From Prevotella sp. UBA2742 (GTDB lineage Bacteria > Bacteroidota > Bacteroidia > Bacteroidales > Bacteroidaceae), in assembly GCA_002353485.1 (NCBI GenBank), contig DEJS01000006.1, positions 66,816 through 130,815 on the forward strand: 64,000 nt of DNA. The letters run 5' to 3'. The notes beneath the pieces were generated by a model that was not told the DNA's origin, did not search any database, and saw only the letters and a list, made by a program, of their open reading frames with translations. This document shows, piece by piece, positions 57,301-64,000 of this stretch (positions within the stretch are counted from its first letter, which is position 1; each line of letters begins with the position of its first letter). The translations under genes and the position numbers were made by a program.

Positions 57301-58997
57301 ATGGATTTAAGTTTGGGAGGGACAATAAATGTCTCATTAGGAAATGTGCAACTGGCAAAGGCTTGAGAACCAATCTCTTCCAGCATGGCAAAATTAGGAG
57401 TACTCTTAAAATTACACATGGCAAAAGCTTCTCTGCCCAATTTTGTAATATGTGCCAGCCAGTCACCGCAATCGGGAGATCCAGATGGTTGGGTAAACGC
57501 ATAGTCATCCACCTCGAAAGCAGGGCTTTTGCAAATGACTTCTGTTATGGGACAGAGATAAAACGCTTTTTTGCCAATGCGTTTGACAGATGCTCCGATG
57601 GTAAGCTTTTTGACATTTGCTGTTTGGAAAGCTTCATCGGGAACCTCTTTCACTCGGTCACTTATTATAACCTCGTCAATTTTGCTGTATATAAAAGTAA
57701 AAGGCTCAATGATTTCCACATTATCACCAATAACTACTTTAGTGAAACGTCCCTTATTATAAAAAGCGTTGGTCTTGATGCGAGTTACATTATAATCGTT
57801 CCCAGCATCGTCTTTGACAGTGGCAGGTATGATTAGTTCGCCATTTTCACGGCCCATTTCGCCTTCAGGATAGTCCAACACTTCGGCTGTTCCATTCTTT
57901 AGCATACCATACTCAATACCATCTATCACCTTGATGATTGCGTCGTAAGGGCGAACGCCCACAAACATATAAGCATCCCAAACGTAATTGATGGCAGAGA
58001 GTTTATAGAATCCATCGCTTATTCCGCCCCAGCCGTAGTTGAAGTGGAAATAGTCATTTGTAGTATAACCGTCGCAAACCAGTGCATGAGGCTCTCCAAC
58101 AACAGGGGCTCCACAGTAGAGGACTGGGCGTTTCTGTCCAAGTTCTGCTTTGATTTTATCGGCTAGAAGTAATGCCAGACGGGCTGTTTCAGTGGTAATT
58201 CCGTCTTCATATTGAAAGTTTTTGATTAAGGCTTCACTGCTAAATGGAGTTGGGCTCCCTCCAGGAGCATATGCTGTTCTAAAAGCTGTTCCAATGTCTG
58301 CCATCAGCTTAGCTACTGCATCAGCCTGTTTCGCAGTATAATTGGCATCGTAGTTGTCAAGCATGTTATCCCAATCGTAGGTTCGACCGGAGAAATCGTT
58401 GTCGTCCACTTTACCGTGGGTTGTTTTGGGCCATTTCCAGTAGTTCATCACCTGTGCCAACGCCGTAGGGTAACATCCTGTCGGACAGCCTTCTGGGCAG
58501 TAGTTGCTATAAGGAGCCATTTGCCCCCATGTAGTTGTCAAAAGAGGTTCAATGACAATGGTGCCAATGTCTATCGCAGCACGTCTCAGGTTCATTTTAA
58601 AAAGTGAAGGATTCTGACGTAAAGAATCAATACCTGCAGAATAATTCTTCAGCAGGTCCTTCAGCTGTGGCGGGCAGTTGTCGTACTCAAACGCGCCATG
58701 GTCGCAGTAGCCCAGTATCTCATCGCTGGTGCCGCTCTCACCCGACACGACCACAAAGCCCTGGTCGTTGCCGAAGTTGATGACGTAGACATTGTCCTTG
58801 CTCGTCATCTCCGACTTCTCGCTATAGACGAGTTGTGGGTTGGATGTTGCCAATGCCCTGCGAGCCTGTGGCTGTCGGGCTGCTTCGTACCGGGCAAACT
58901 GTCGGGCGGTCTGGAGGGCCTGCTCCGGCGTGACGTCGTCAGCAAGCATCGTTGCTGCTGACAGGAAAAGGGTGAGGAGTAGGAATAGCTTTTTCAT
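54369..58997 (-). CDS. Giant secreted C10-family cysteine peptidase with leucine-rich repeats
   Basis: 1542 residues. Signal peptide 1-19; Spi-type inhibitory propeptide about 22-135; C10 catalytic domain about 150-350 with PTGCYPTALAQVMNYW (Cys175), GEPHALVCDGY (His304) and FNYGWGGISDG (Trp323), as in streptopain and interpain A; BspA-like LRR_5 region about 355-690; then about 850 residues unlike anything I recognise, including hydrophobic Gly/Ala-rich segments near 1070-1110. No type IX sorting tail is evident on this protein. The gene interior is AT-rich compared with neighbours. It is coupled by ATGA to the small upstream gene. Confidence 0.9.
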   Translation of the reverse strand: MKKLFLLLTLFLSAATMLADDVTPEQALQTARQFARYEAARQPQARRALATSNPQLVYSEKSEMTSKDNVYVINFGNDQGFVVVSGESGTSDEILGYCDHGAFEYDNCPPQLKDLLKNYSAGIDSLRQNPSLFKMNLRRAAIDIGTIVIEPLLTTTWGQMAPYSNYCPEGCPTGCYPTALAQVMNYWKWPKTTHGKVDDNDFSGRTYDWDNMLDNYDANYTAKQADAVAKLMADIGTAFRTAYAPGGSPTPFSSEALIKNFQYEDGITTETARLALLLADKIKAELGQKRPVLYCGAPVVGEPHALVCDGYTTNDYFHFNYGWGGISDGFYKLSAINYVWDAYMFVGVRPYDAIIKVIDGIEYGMLKNGTAEVLDYPEGEMGRENGELIIPATVKDDAGNDYNVTRIKTNAFYNKGRFTKVVIGDNVEIIEPFTFIYSKIDEVIISDRVKEVPDEAFQTANVKKLTIGASVKRIGKKAFYLCPITEVICKSPAFEVDDYAFTQPSGSPDCGDWLAHITKLGREAFAMCNFKSTPNFAMLEEIGSQAFASCTFPNETFIVPPKLKSIEPDAFRGAILSFFKVENNPYFLCSPYTQEYLCNSNGTSVLMTVNRRRFLSEIPETVVKLEPRSIRTKDAPDIPGHILEMDGAFQDLTSLSPNLLYCLAVVPPKISDDTFNDQIFENDPALYVPVGTEELYRNAPGWRRFNRIFAEEEYMPMPPQGLQYNMVVSAADENGSQRVNIPVNEIKSIEVSEDGKQVIIRRSGKEDLVTSVAAVDSIEWAPGFVYENAEIFDLDENNLTVEAQKCKVRFDPTVIDSDVQLCVRNSVLKPNVMEGITHGFSIDLSMSDGRHELNGTAKITIPVTLAENEKVYAAYYNKEAGEWEPVFFTYDEQTGSITITTNHLSDYGIFFLLGEGGLLETLNFYYGQKIDLNKTLDEAAQKLLALVSSDDPNVKMAMDVKNDIGIWQSIGLDGLWGMVNAVGDPLYFRPTVINDIVQNIGYFNMALNILDVATAYIKDDNTGVAAGTLSTILSYVSGSLATQIGTPIMSASMATVAFIGVALQKFGTKAQERTHDMARDAYHYFYSSKGKKDDDVKSCYRSPADWYEYFLPAFAKGNMTKNRLDAYIEQSVRLYLSRIWDNEFNLAWSECCHKTNFWTLFSSVPDVQPSLQKQLEDEYFAELMNGELVSVFEAIRENLKTVAFNRYYKSLKDVADQANTRVYIKIIDSSCKEGNISKYAGWTVRFTDAPEDMKYSKYVISDEGTASMGCTVYSLLHYNLRPHITLADLEEADQKAFDFKITAVGSKLFVTIDLASGGVEVEAPKLKNLKLSYVPYQIETEYDCYGTHPFDGKYMRLSTPGAFIEMDGGMNRKARFQTELEKFFQRHNFITVQENSGIFTIGDDIVGKFENNGLEASGKFTIKTTHQFTEKTIEDFVNIMNKAEDPSNSYYWFYNLLGGTISHKIDCEYKITRKKTIEEYEITYTGSGTWQINADIVDRVDNWDMDAFQANTIQHITTADITTRKLEREGDITLEYSTKITP

Positions 58998-59452
58998 GAT
59001 TTCGTGAATTTAAAGGTGAAATGGTTGGTCTTGACGATATAGAGGCCCTTGCTGAGGCTTTGCAGCGAGATGACGGCATTGCCGGCATCATCAATGAGGT
59101 ATTGTCCTGCCGTCATGCCTCGCATGTCGTAGATGACGACCTGTGAGCCCGGGTCGCCACCAGTGATATACAGGGTGCCGTCGGTGAAACGGAACTTGGC
59201 ATCGGGCTTCACCTGCTCAATGGCTGTGGCGTCTGTCAGTTCGAAGTCTATCTTTTGCAACAGGTACAGCGGATACTGCACAGAGGTCTTGGTAGTGGTG
59301 ATGACCAGCTGGTTGTCGGCATACGTCACTACGGGTTTCTCGGAGAAGGCAAAATTGGCTACCTTTCCGTCTTTCTGATGAATGCTAATGGCATTCTGGG
59401 CACCTGCCATGAGGCTGCATGCCAGGAGTAGGGTGGTGTACAGTTTTCTCAT
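58994..59452 (-). CDS. Small secreted protein with type IX sorting-like C-terminus, partner of the C10 peptidase
   Basis: 152 residues from ATG 59450-59452 (MRKLYTTLLLACSLMAGAQ signal peptide). The N-terminal beta segment (AISIHQKDGKVANFAFSE) is followed by TLYITGGDPGSQVVIYDMRG and LSKGLYIVKTNHFTFKF, which resemble type IX C-terminal sorting domains. It shares 4 nt with the start of the peptidase gene. A role as inhibitor, chaperone or surface anchor of the peptidase is inference; small inhibitor genes accompany C10 peptidases in Bacteroides. Confidence 0.75.
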   Translation of the reverse strand: MRKLYTTLLLACSLMAGAQNAISIHQKDGKVANFAFSEKPVVTYADNQLVITTTKTSVQYPLYLLQKIDFELTDATAIEQVKPDAKFRFTDGTLYITGGDPGSQVVIYDMRGMTAGQYLIDDAGNAVISLQSLSKGLYIVKTNHFTFKFTKS

Positions 59453-59479
59453 ATCTTTGCGTTTATGATTAATATTCCA

Positions 59480-59499
59480 CAAATATAGGAAATGTTTCT
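59480..59499 (-). promoter_or_regulatory. Promoter of the small partner/C10 peptidase operon
   Basis: Minus-strand TATATTTG (59480-59487) followed upstream by GGAAATGTTTCT (59488-59499), a variant of the GGAAATATTTCC palindrome seen in the direct repeats. Confidence 0.55.
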
Positions 59500-59507
59500 G
59501 AAAAAGG

Positions 59508-59543
59508 ACTCTCGTTTTGCAAAAAAAGACTCTCGTTTTGCAA
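59508..59543. repeat. Tandem 16-bp repeat GACTCTCGTTTTGCAA
   Basis: Two identical copies at 59508-59523 and 59528-59543, the second forming one arm and loop of the terminator that follows. Confidence 0.75.
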
Positions 59544-59560
59544 GATGAGAGTCTTTTTTT
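59521..59560. terminator. Bidirectional terminator after the propeller/AraC regulator gene
   Basis: A perfect 14-bp stem from 59521-59534 (seven As, then GACTCTC) to 59547-59560 (GAGAGTC, then seven Ts). It works in both directions and separates the regulator gene from the peptidase operon. Confidence 0.85.
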
Positions 59561-59581
59561 TCTGGCTTTCTCAGGGTTTTC

Positions 59582-61285
59582 TTATTTCCCGCCTTGTTGT
59601 TCCATCCACTCTTTGGGCGAGAGACCGGTGGCGGCGCGGAAGGTCTTGAAGAAGTTCTGCTCACTGCCGAATCCGGCCTCCATCCATACGGTGGATATCT
59701 TCTTGCCGGGCTGCTGCCGCATCAGTTGTTGGGCATAGTCGATGCGGTAGTTGTTGATATACTGGCTGAAGGTGCAACCCTTCTGCGTGTTGATGCAGGC
59801 AGAGATGTCGTTGCGGTGCAGATGGAGGACTTTGGCAATGTCGGTAACCTTCAGGTTGCTGTCAAGATAGAGTTGCCTGTGTTCTATCAGCTTCTGGATA
59901 CGTTCCATCAGCTGTTGGCTTGTATCCGCAGAGTGCACCTCCTCATTGCTGAAGGCTGTCTTGCTCTGTATGTCCAGATAGCTGTGGCGACGGCGCAGGA
60001 ATACGAGACAGAGCGCTACGACAAGGACTCCTGCTATGGGTGCTGTCCACCACCACCGCCACCGCCACATACTGGCGGCACAGGCTGTCGCCGATGCAGA
60101 CTCTCCTACGGGGAAGAGCCATGCCATGCGCGAGGGCGTGAAGTTGCTGTTGCCCAACAAGCCGCCAACAGCCACCAGATGGCCTTCGGGGGTTAACTGC
60201 GGCATGGCGTCAATGGCCTCGTTGATGGGCTGGGTGTAGTACAGCGTCAGCCGGGCAGCCTGTCCTTGGGCTATGCCGGCGTAGTCGATGGCCAGGATGT
60301 AGTACTGTATGGGGTGGCTCGGGTGTCCGTGGAAGTCGCGGTTGAAGCCCATCAGGTAGGCCCGACGCGCCTTGCGGTCGACGATGGTGCTGAACACGTA
60401 CTCTATCTGGTGCCCTAAGGCCTCCATGGGCACGGGACAGGTGGTAGGCAGCAGCGTGAAGCGGCCTTCTTCCACCAGCATGATGGCCGTCTGGCCCTCA
60501 CGGTTCTGTACGGGTATGAGGTAGGTGTACTTGCCGATGGCCTGTGCAGGTCCGTTGGTCAGGATGGGTTGCCAGGTCTCAAGCAGCGGTATGTGCAGGC
60601 TGTCGCCCTTCAGCTGGTAGGCGTATGCCGTGTGGATGGTGTCGCCGCGGTTATTGCAGCTGCCCAGGATAAGAGCGTCGTCGGGGGCTGTCTGTATGAT
60701 GATGGGCACGGCACGCTGGGTGCCCGTCTTGCGGACGTCGATGAAGCGTCGCGCCAGCGTGTCGTACACCTCTATGGCGTCCTGGTGGTACCAGTTGCCG
60801 CTGATGACCACTCGTCCGCTGTCCAGCTCCAGGGCTGAGGCCATGGCGCGCTTGTGCTCCATGCTGTTGAAACCGTCGAAGGTATGTGTCACGGGGTCGT
60901 AGAGCTCGGCCAGGAAGGTCTGCCCGATGCCGATGGGCTCTGCACAGCCGCCGCCAAGGAGCACCTTGCCACTCCGTAGTACCACGTGGAAGCCGACGTC
61001 GTGGTTGTACACCATCGGCAACTGGTGCCACTGGCCGTCCTTCAGGTATTCGGCCGTAGGGGTGGGCACGAAGCCGTTGGTATGTCCGCCGGCTACTGTC
61101 AGCTCGCCGTTGGCATAGAACAGCCTGTGCCCGCCGCGTGCCGTGTTCAGAGGCGGCAGCGAGTCGGCCTTGAGCTTCACCAGTGGACATGCCCCGGCCG
61201 GGCTCTTGACGGGCTCCGCCGGCTGCCCGGCCCACGCGACGAGCACGGCAGCGACGAGGAGAAGGAACAGTATTCTATGTTTCAT
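59582..61285 (-). CDS. Membrane-spanning AraC-type regulator with extracytoplasmic beta-propeller
   Basis: 567 residues: signal/first helix (6-19), an extracytoplasmic kelch-like beta-propeller of repeated blades (about 40-395; GKVLLGGGCAEP, SGRVVISGNWYHQD, GHLVAVGGLLGNS), one transmembrane helix (about 410-430) led by an unusual Trp/Arg run, then a cytoplasmic AraC-type DNA-binding domain (about 455-565; VTDIAKVLHLHRNDISACIN, GFGSEQNFFKTFRAATG). It looks like a one-component sensor that reads an external ligand and contacts DNA without phosphotransfer. It is upstream of the C10 peptidase operon on the same strand. Confidence 0.85.
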   Translation of the reverse strand: MKHRILFLLLVAAVLVAWAGQPAEPVKSPAGACPLVKLKADSLPPLNTARGGHRLFYANGELTVAGGHTNGFVPTPTAEYLKDGQWHQLPMVYNHDVGFHVVLRSGKVLLGGGCAEPIGIGQTFLAELYDPVTHTFDGFNSMEHKRAMASALELDSGRVVISGNWYHQDAIEVYDTLARRFIDVRKTGTQRAVPIIIQTAPDDALILGSCNNRGDTIHTAYAYQLKGDSLHIPLLETWQPILTNGPAQAIGKYTYLIPVQNREGQTAIMLVEEGRFTLLPTTCPVPMEALGHQIEYVFSTIVDRKARRAYLMGFNRDFHGHPSHPIQYYILAIDYAGIAQGQAARLTLYYTQPINEAIDAMPQLTPEGHLVAVGGLLGNSNFTPSRMAWLFPVGESASATACAASMWRWRWWWTAPIAGVLVVALCLVFLRRRHSYLDIQSKTAFSNEEVHSADTSQQLMERIQKLIEHRQLYLDSNLKVTDIAKVLHLHRNDISACINTQKGCTFSQYINNYRIDYAQQLMRQQPGKKISTVWMEAGFGSEQNFFKTFRAATGLSPKEWMEQQGGK

Positions 61286-61290
61286 CTCTG

Positions 61291-61321
61291 CAAAGATAGG
61301 AATATTTACTGACTTGTCAAA
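61291..61321 (-). promoter_or_regulatory. Promoter of the propeller/AraC regulator gene
   Basis: Minus-strand TTTG (61318-61321), 19-nt spacer starting GGAATATTTACT, TATCTTTG (61291-61298), 5 nt before the ATG (61285), so the leader is very short or absent. Confidence 0.68.
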
Positions 61322-61373
61322 GCTTTTCGTGTGATTTTTTTTTACGGGTGCTCCCTTCCCCTGTTTTCCGGCC

Positions 61374-61408
61374 CAAAAAGAACTGGAGCCCTTTCACAAG
61401 GACTCCAG
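61374..61408 (-). terminator. Intrinsic terminator of the beta-helix surface protein gene
   Basis: On the minus strand CTGGAGTCCTT and AAGGGCTCCAG form an 11-bp stem (one G-T pair) followed by TTCTTTTTG. Confidence 0.78.
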
Positions 61409-61454
61409 ACCGATAAAACAATTACGAGATAGATAATGGTTTTCCGAATCGTGA

Positions 61455-64000
61455 TTACTTAATTACGACCTTTTTACCATTATGGATATAGAGACCCTTT
61501 GCGGGTTTGCTGACGCGTGTGCCCTGCAGGGTGTACCAAGCACCGTCGTCAGCCTTCGCGGCCTCGACGGCCTCAATACCGGTTACGGGGTTGTAGTGGC
61601 CACCGTCGGCATACCAGCGGGGGTCTCCGGTCTTCTTGTCAAACTGCACGGAGTATGCGCTCAGCGTGAAGTCGCCCTCGGCGGGACGCTTGAATCCGGG
61701 CTCGCCCGTCAGGTCAGAGCCGTTGCCATAGTTACCCTGGTCGGCGGCAGCACCGCCTACGAAGAACGTGTTGTTCTCCATCTGGCTGGCCTTGCTGAAC
61801 TGCGAGAAGTTCTTCGAGCCGAGCATGCGGCGCATGGTCTGTGCGTCACAGTCGTACCAGATATTGTTCTTGACAGTGACGATGCCCTGTGCGTTCTTGC
61901 CCACGATGCCGCTGTAGTTGCCCCACTGGCCGTCGCTCTTCAGGAGGCCGTAGAAGGTGTTGTTCTCGTAGGTGAACGACCATGTGTCGTCAGCCTTGTC
62001 GAAGCCGAAGCGGTCTATGCGGGCCGAGTTGTTGTAGCGTACGAAGTACTTGGCCACCTCGTTGTTGCCGTAGAAGGTCGAGTTCTTGATGGTCAGGTTG
62101 TTCACGCCACCGGCCTGGAAGGCTATGAGGGCTTCGTTCTTCACGGCCTCGGTCTCCAACTGCATCACGCAGTTGTCGATGGTGAGGTCAATGACGCAGT
62201 ACTTCACGTTGTTGTCGTAGATGATGCTGTTCTTCAGTCCGTTCACCTTCAGTCCGCTCAGCGTCAGCTCGTCGAACTTGTAGTAGTCGGTGTACTCGAC
62301 GCCGGCGGCGCGGTTCAGTGCCGGTGCGGCGGTCTCGGTAGACGACTTAGGCATGAATCCGCCCGTGGGCGTCTTGCCCATCAGCACGAGTGCATCGGCG
62401 TGCTCCACGTCGATGACGACGTTCTTGCCGCGGATGACGAGGCCCTTGTCGGCCACGATGGTCTGCTTCACCGTGTAGCGCTGGTTCTCGGCCAGCTGGA
62501 ACTTGACGAAGCCTTCCTGCACGCCCTGGTTGATGGCCTTTGCCAGGTCGTTGTCGTCGTCGAGCGACTCGGGCGTGATGAGCTTGCTCAGCAGCGAGGC
62601 GTTAAGCCAGCGCGGGTCGCCGATCTTAGCCTCCTTCTGCGGGCAGGCGTCCAGCGAGAAGTCGCCCTCGGCAATACCCTCAGCACCATTGGCAAAGACA
62701 ATCTCGCCCTCAACGTTGGCAGCGATAGCACAGTTAGGAGCACCAGAAATCTCAGAGGCACTGATGTCCTCAAAAGTACCATCGTTCTTAATCCACTGGA
62801 ACGAGTTATACTGTACCAACCATGATGGTTTTGTCTTATCCCAACCAGCACACAGACCTTTAACGAACTGGCCTTTCTTACCTGAATTCACTACGATATT
62901 GTTCTTCACTTCAAAAGACATCCAAGTCGCATCGTTTTCCTTCAGTGTAGACAGTGTACTACCATTGGCCACATTGTAGAACGTGTTGTTCGTAATCGTC
63001 TGCTTGAACACCGAGGCACCTGCTTCGTCGCGCTTGCTTCCGCTCTGTGTGCTGAAGAAACCGCCGTTGGTCCACGATGTCGTGGCGTCGCCGCTCAGCG
63101 TAGAGTTGGTCAGCGTGAACTGCTCTACGAAGCTTCCGCCGTTGAAGTCGAAGAAGGTCTTTTTGCTGGCACCCTCCATGCGGAAGATGCAGTTGTCTAC
63201 GTTGAAGTAAGGGATGAGGTACTTCTGCTTGTTGGCGTAGAACACCTGTCCCTTCAGGCCCTTCAGCTGGAAGCTCTTGAAGGTGACGTCGTACATGTTG
63301 GTGCAGAAGCCCTTCTCGTTCAGCATGCCCGACGTGTGGTTGTTGTCAATCCGTACGAAGGGGTTTTTGCCGAGCTGTGTGGCGTCGATGGTGGCAATGC
63401 CCTCGGCGTCGCCCTCGATGGTGATGGCGGAGCTCACGGTGAGCGGCTGGCTGATGACATACTGTCCCATAGAGGCCAGACGGAGCTTGATGTATGCGGG
63501 GTTGGGGCTGTTCTGCAGGTAGCTCTGCAGGAAGTAGTACAGGTCGGTGGTCTGTCCGGTGGTCTCCGGTGTCAGCTGTCCCAGTCCCTCCGGCACGTTG
63601 ACGTCGATGGCGGCGTTGGCCGTGCTGTAGACGGCGGCCACGACGTTGAAGTTCTTAGTGACCGTTCCGCTGTAGTTGCCGATGCCGGTAATGGTGACGA
63701 CGCCCTGGCTGCCTCCCTGCACGTTGTTCGAGTAGGCCACGGTGTAGTCCACGCCCTCGGTCAGTGTGGTCTCTCCGTCCTTCACGGTGACGGCGGGCTC
63801 CAGTCCCTTGCCGGTATAGGGCAGGTCGTCGATGGTCTCAGGCTGTATCCAGCTGTTCTGAATGACGCGTGTGTAGGTGGCGCTGACCAGTGCGTGTGCG
63901 GCAGGCATGGTGAAGGTCCACGTGTCGGCGGAGCCTGTGACGTCGATGTCCTTCAGCATGTCGATGTCGGCGGCGCGCTGCGGCGAATGGGCTTCTCCTG
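61455..64000 (-). CDS. Secreted surface protein with duplicated beta-helix domains and type IX-like tail (5' end outside window)
   Basis: The reading frame is open to the right edge; at least 848 residues are present. In order: an InlB-repeat-like end (TFTMPAAHALVSATYTRV), an MBG-type Ig-like repeat (LEPAVTVKDGETTLTEG), two successive copies of a beta-helix unit (DUF4957/DUF5123-like, e.g. FQLKGLKGQVFYANKQK and LKVNGLKNSIIYDNNVK), each closing with GDFSLDA/GDFTLSA and GDPRW, and a tail GTRVSKPAKGLYIHNGK typical of Prevotella surface proteins. Probably a pectin- or glycan-binding/cleaving protein. The internal patch 62.66-62.99 kb has different codon choice. Confidence 0.78.
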   Translation of the reverse strand, partial: GEAHSPQRAADIDMLKDIDVTGSADTWTFTMPAAHALVSATYTRVIQNSWIQPETIDDLPYTGKGLEPAVTVKDGETTLTEGVDYTVAYSNNVQGGSQGVVTITGIGNYSGTVTKNFNVVAAVYSTANAAIDVNVPEGLGQLTPETTGQTTDLYYFLQSYLQNSPNPAYIKLRLASMGQYVISQPLTVSSAITIEGDAEGIATIDATQLGKNPFVRIDNNHTSGMLNEKGFCTNMYDVTFKSFQLKGLKGQVFYANKQKYLIPYFNVDNCIFRMEGASKKTFFDFNGGSFVEQFTLTNSTLSGDATTSWTNGGFFSTQSGSKRDEAGASVFKQTITNNTFYNVANGSTLSTLKENDATWMSFEVKNNIVVNSGKKGQFVKGLCAGWDKTKPSWLVQYNSFQWIKNDGTFEDISASEISGAPNCAIAANVEGEIVFANGAEGIAEGDFSLDACPQKEAKIGDPRWLNASLLSKLITPESLDDDNDLAKAINQGVQEGFVKFQLAENQRYTVKQTIVADKGLVIRGKNVVIDVEHADALVLMGKTPTGGFMPKSSTETAAPALNRAAGVEYTDYYKFDELTLSGLKVNGLKNSIIYDNNVKYCVIDLTIDNCVMQLETEAVKNEALIAFQAGGVNNLTIKNSTFYGNNEVAKYFVRYNNSARIDRFGFDKADDTWSFTYENNTFYGLLKSDGQWGNYSGIVGKNAQGIVTVKNNIWYDCDAQTMRRMLGSKNFSQFSKASQMENNTFFVGGAAADQGNYGNGSDLTGEPGFKRPAEGDFTLSAYSVQFDKKTGDPRWYADGGHYNPVTGIEAVEAAKADDGAWYTLQGTRVSKPAKGLYIHNGKKVVIK

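Noticed and set aside
59452..59459. Plus-strand TATCTTTG as a promoter
   Set aside because: It lies inside the start of the minus-strand small gene, and no plus-strand gene follows.

Overview
The window reads as chromosomal DNA of a Bacteroidales bacterium, most likely Prevotellaceae. Transcription units are fronted by the Bacteroidota promoter (TTTG, 18-20 nt spacer, TAnnTTTG). Arginine genes are of the N-succinylated type, a C10 (streptopain/interpain-like) peptidase carries BspA-type leucine-rich repeats, and two surface proteins end in type IX secretion-like C-terminal tails. GC is moderately high except for an AT-rich island near 54.4-58.7 kb. Family names come from recognising motifs by eye; no database search was possible.

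Left part (1-22 kb). A minus-strand rimP-nusA operon starts the window. A minus-strand sugar operon follows: exported HAD phosphatase, split transketolase, FGGY kinase and an L-fucose isomerase-like protein, an enzyme set resembling the non-oxidative D-apiose route. Next are gpmI (+), a five-gene minus operon (cupin lipoprotein, Cmk-like kinase, PP2C/SpoIIE phosphatase, DUF2461, AgcS alanine symporter), ung-DUF3109 (+), and a minus chain gyrB-GH95 fucosidase-AraC whose genes overlap. tRNA-Glu and rpsT precede gyrB.

Middle (22-51 kb). recO; divergent murF/priA; a FadL-like outer-membrane protein with a helical insertion; a 7TM-HD (PgpH-type) protein; gltX-waaA-gamma-carbonic anhydrase; a metallophosphoesterase; a DUF5703-type secreted glycosidase candidate with greA; and a nine-gene plus-strand run for arginine and proline synthesis (argD, proC, XRE-cupin regulator, acyl-CoA synthetase, proB, proA, TPR histidine kinase, succinylornithine carbamoyltransferase, threonine aldolase). 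It ends in a palindrome shared with the 3' end of a convergent pectin-esterase (CE8) pair. tRNA-Pro and mdh follow.

Right part (51-64 kb) is accessory: a candidate small RNA, a DUF6266-like protein, a three-gene DUF3791/DUF3990 cassette bracketed by 51-bp perfect direct repeats that each carry a promoter, a giant C10 peptidase coupled to a small secreted partner, a membrane-spanning beta-propeller/AraC regulator, and the 3' part of a duplicated beta-helix surface protein. Helically phased 11-bp tandem repeats occur at two intergenic loci (26.4-26.75 and 52.78-52.95 kb) and share one unit sequence. GH95, CE8, the beta-helix protein and the apiose-like operon together suggest an organism that feeds on pectin-type plant glycans.
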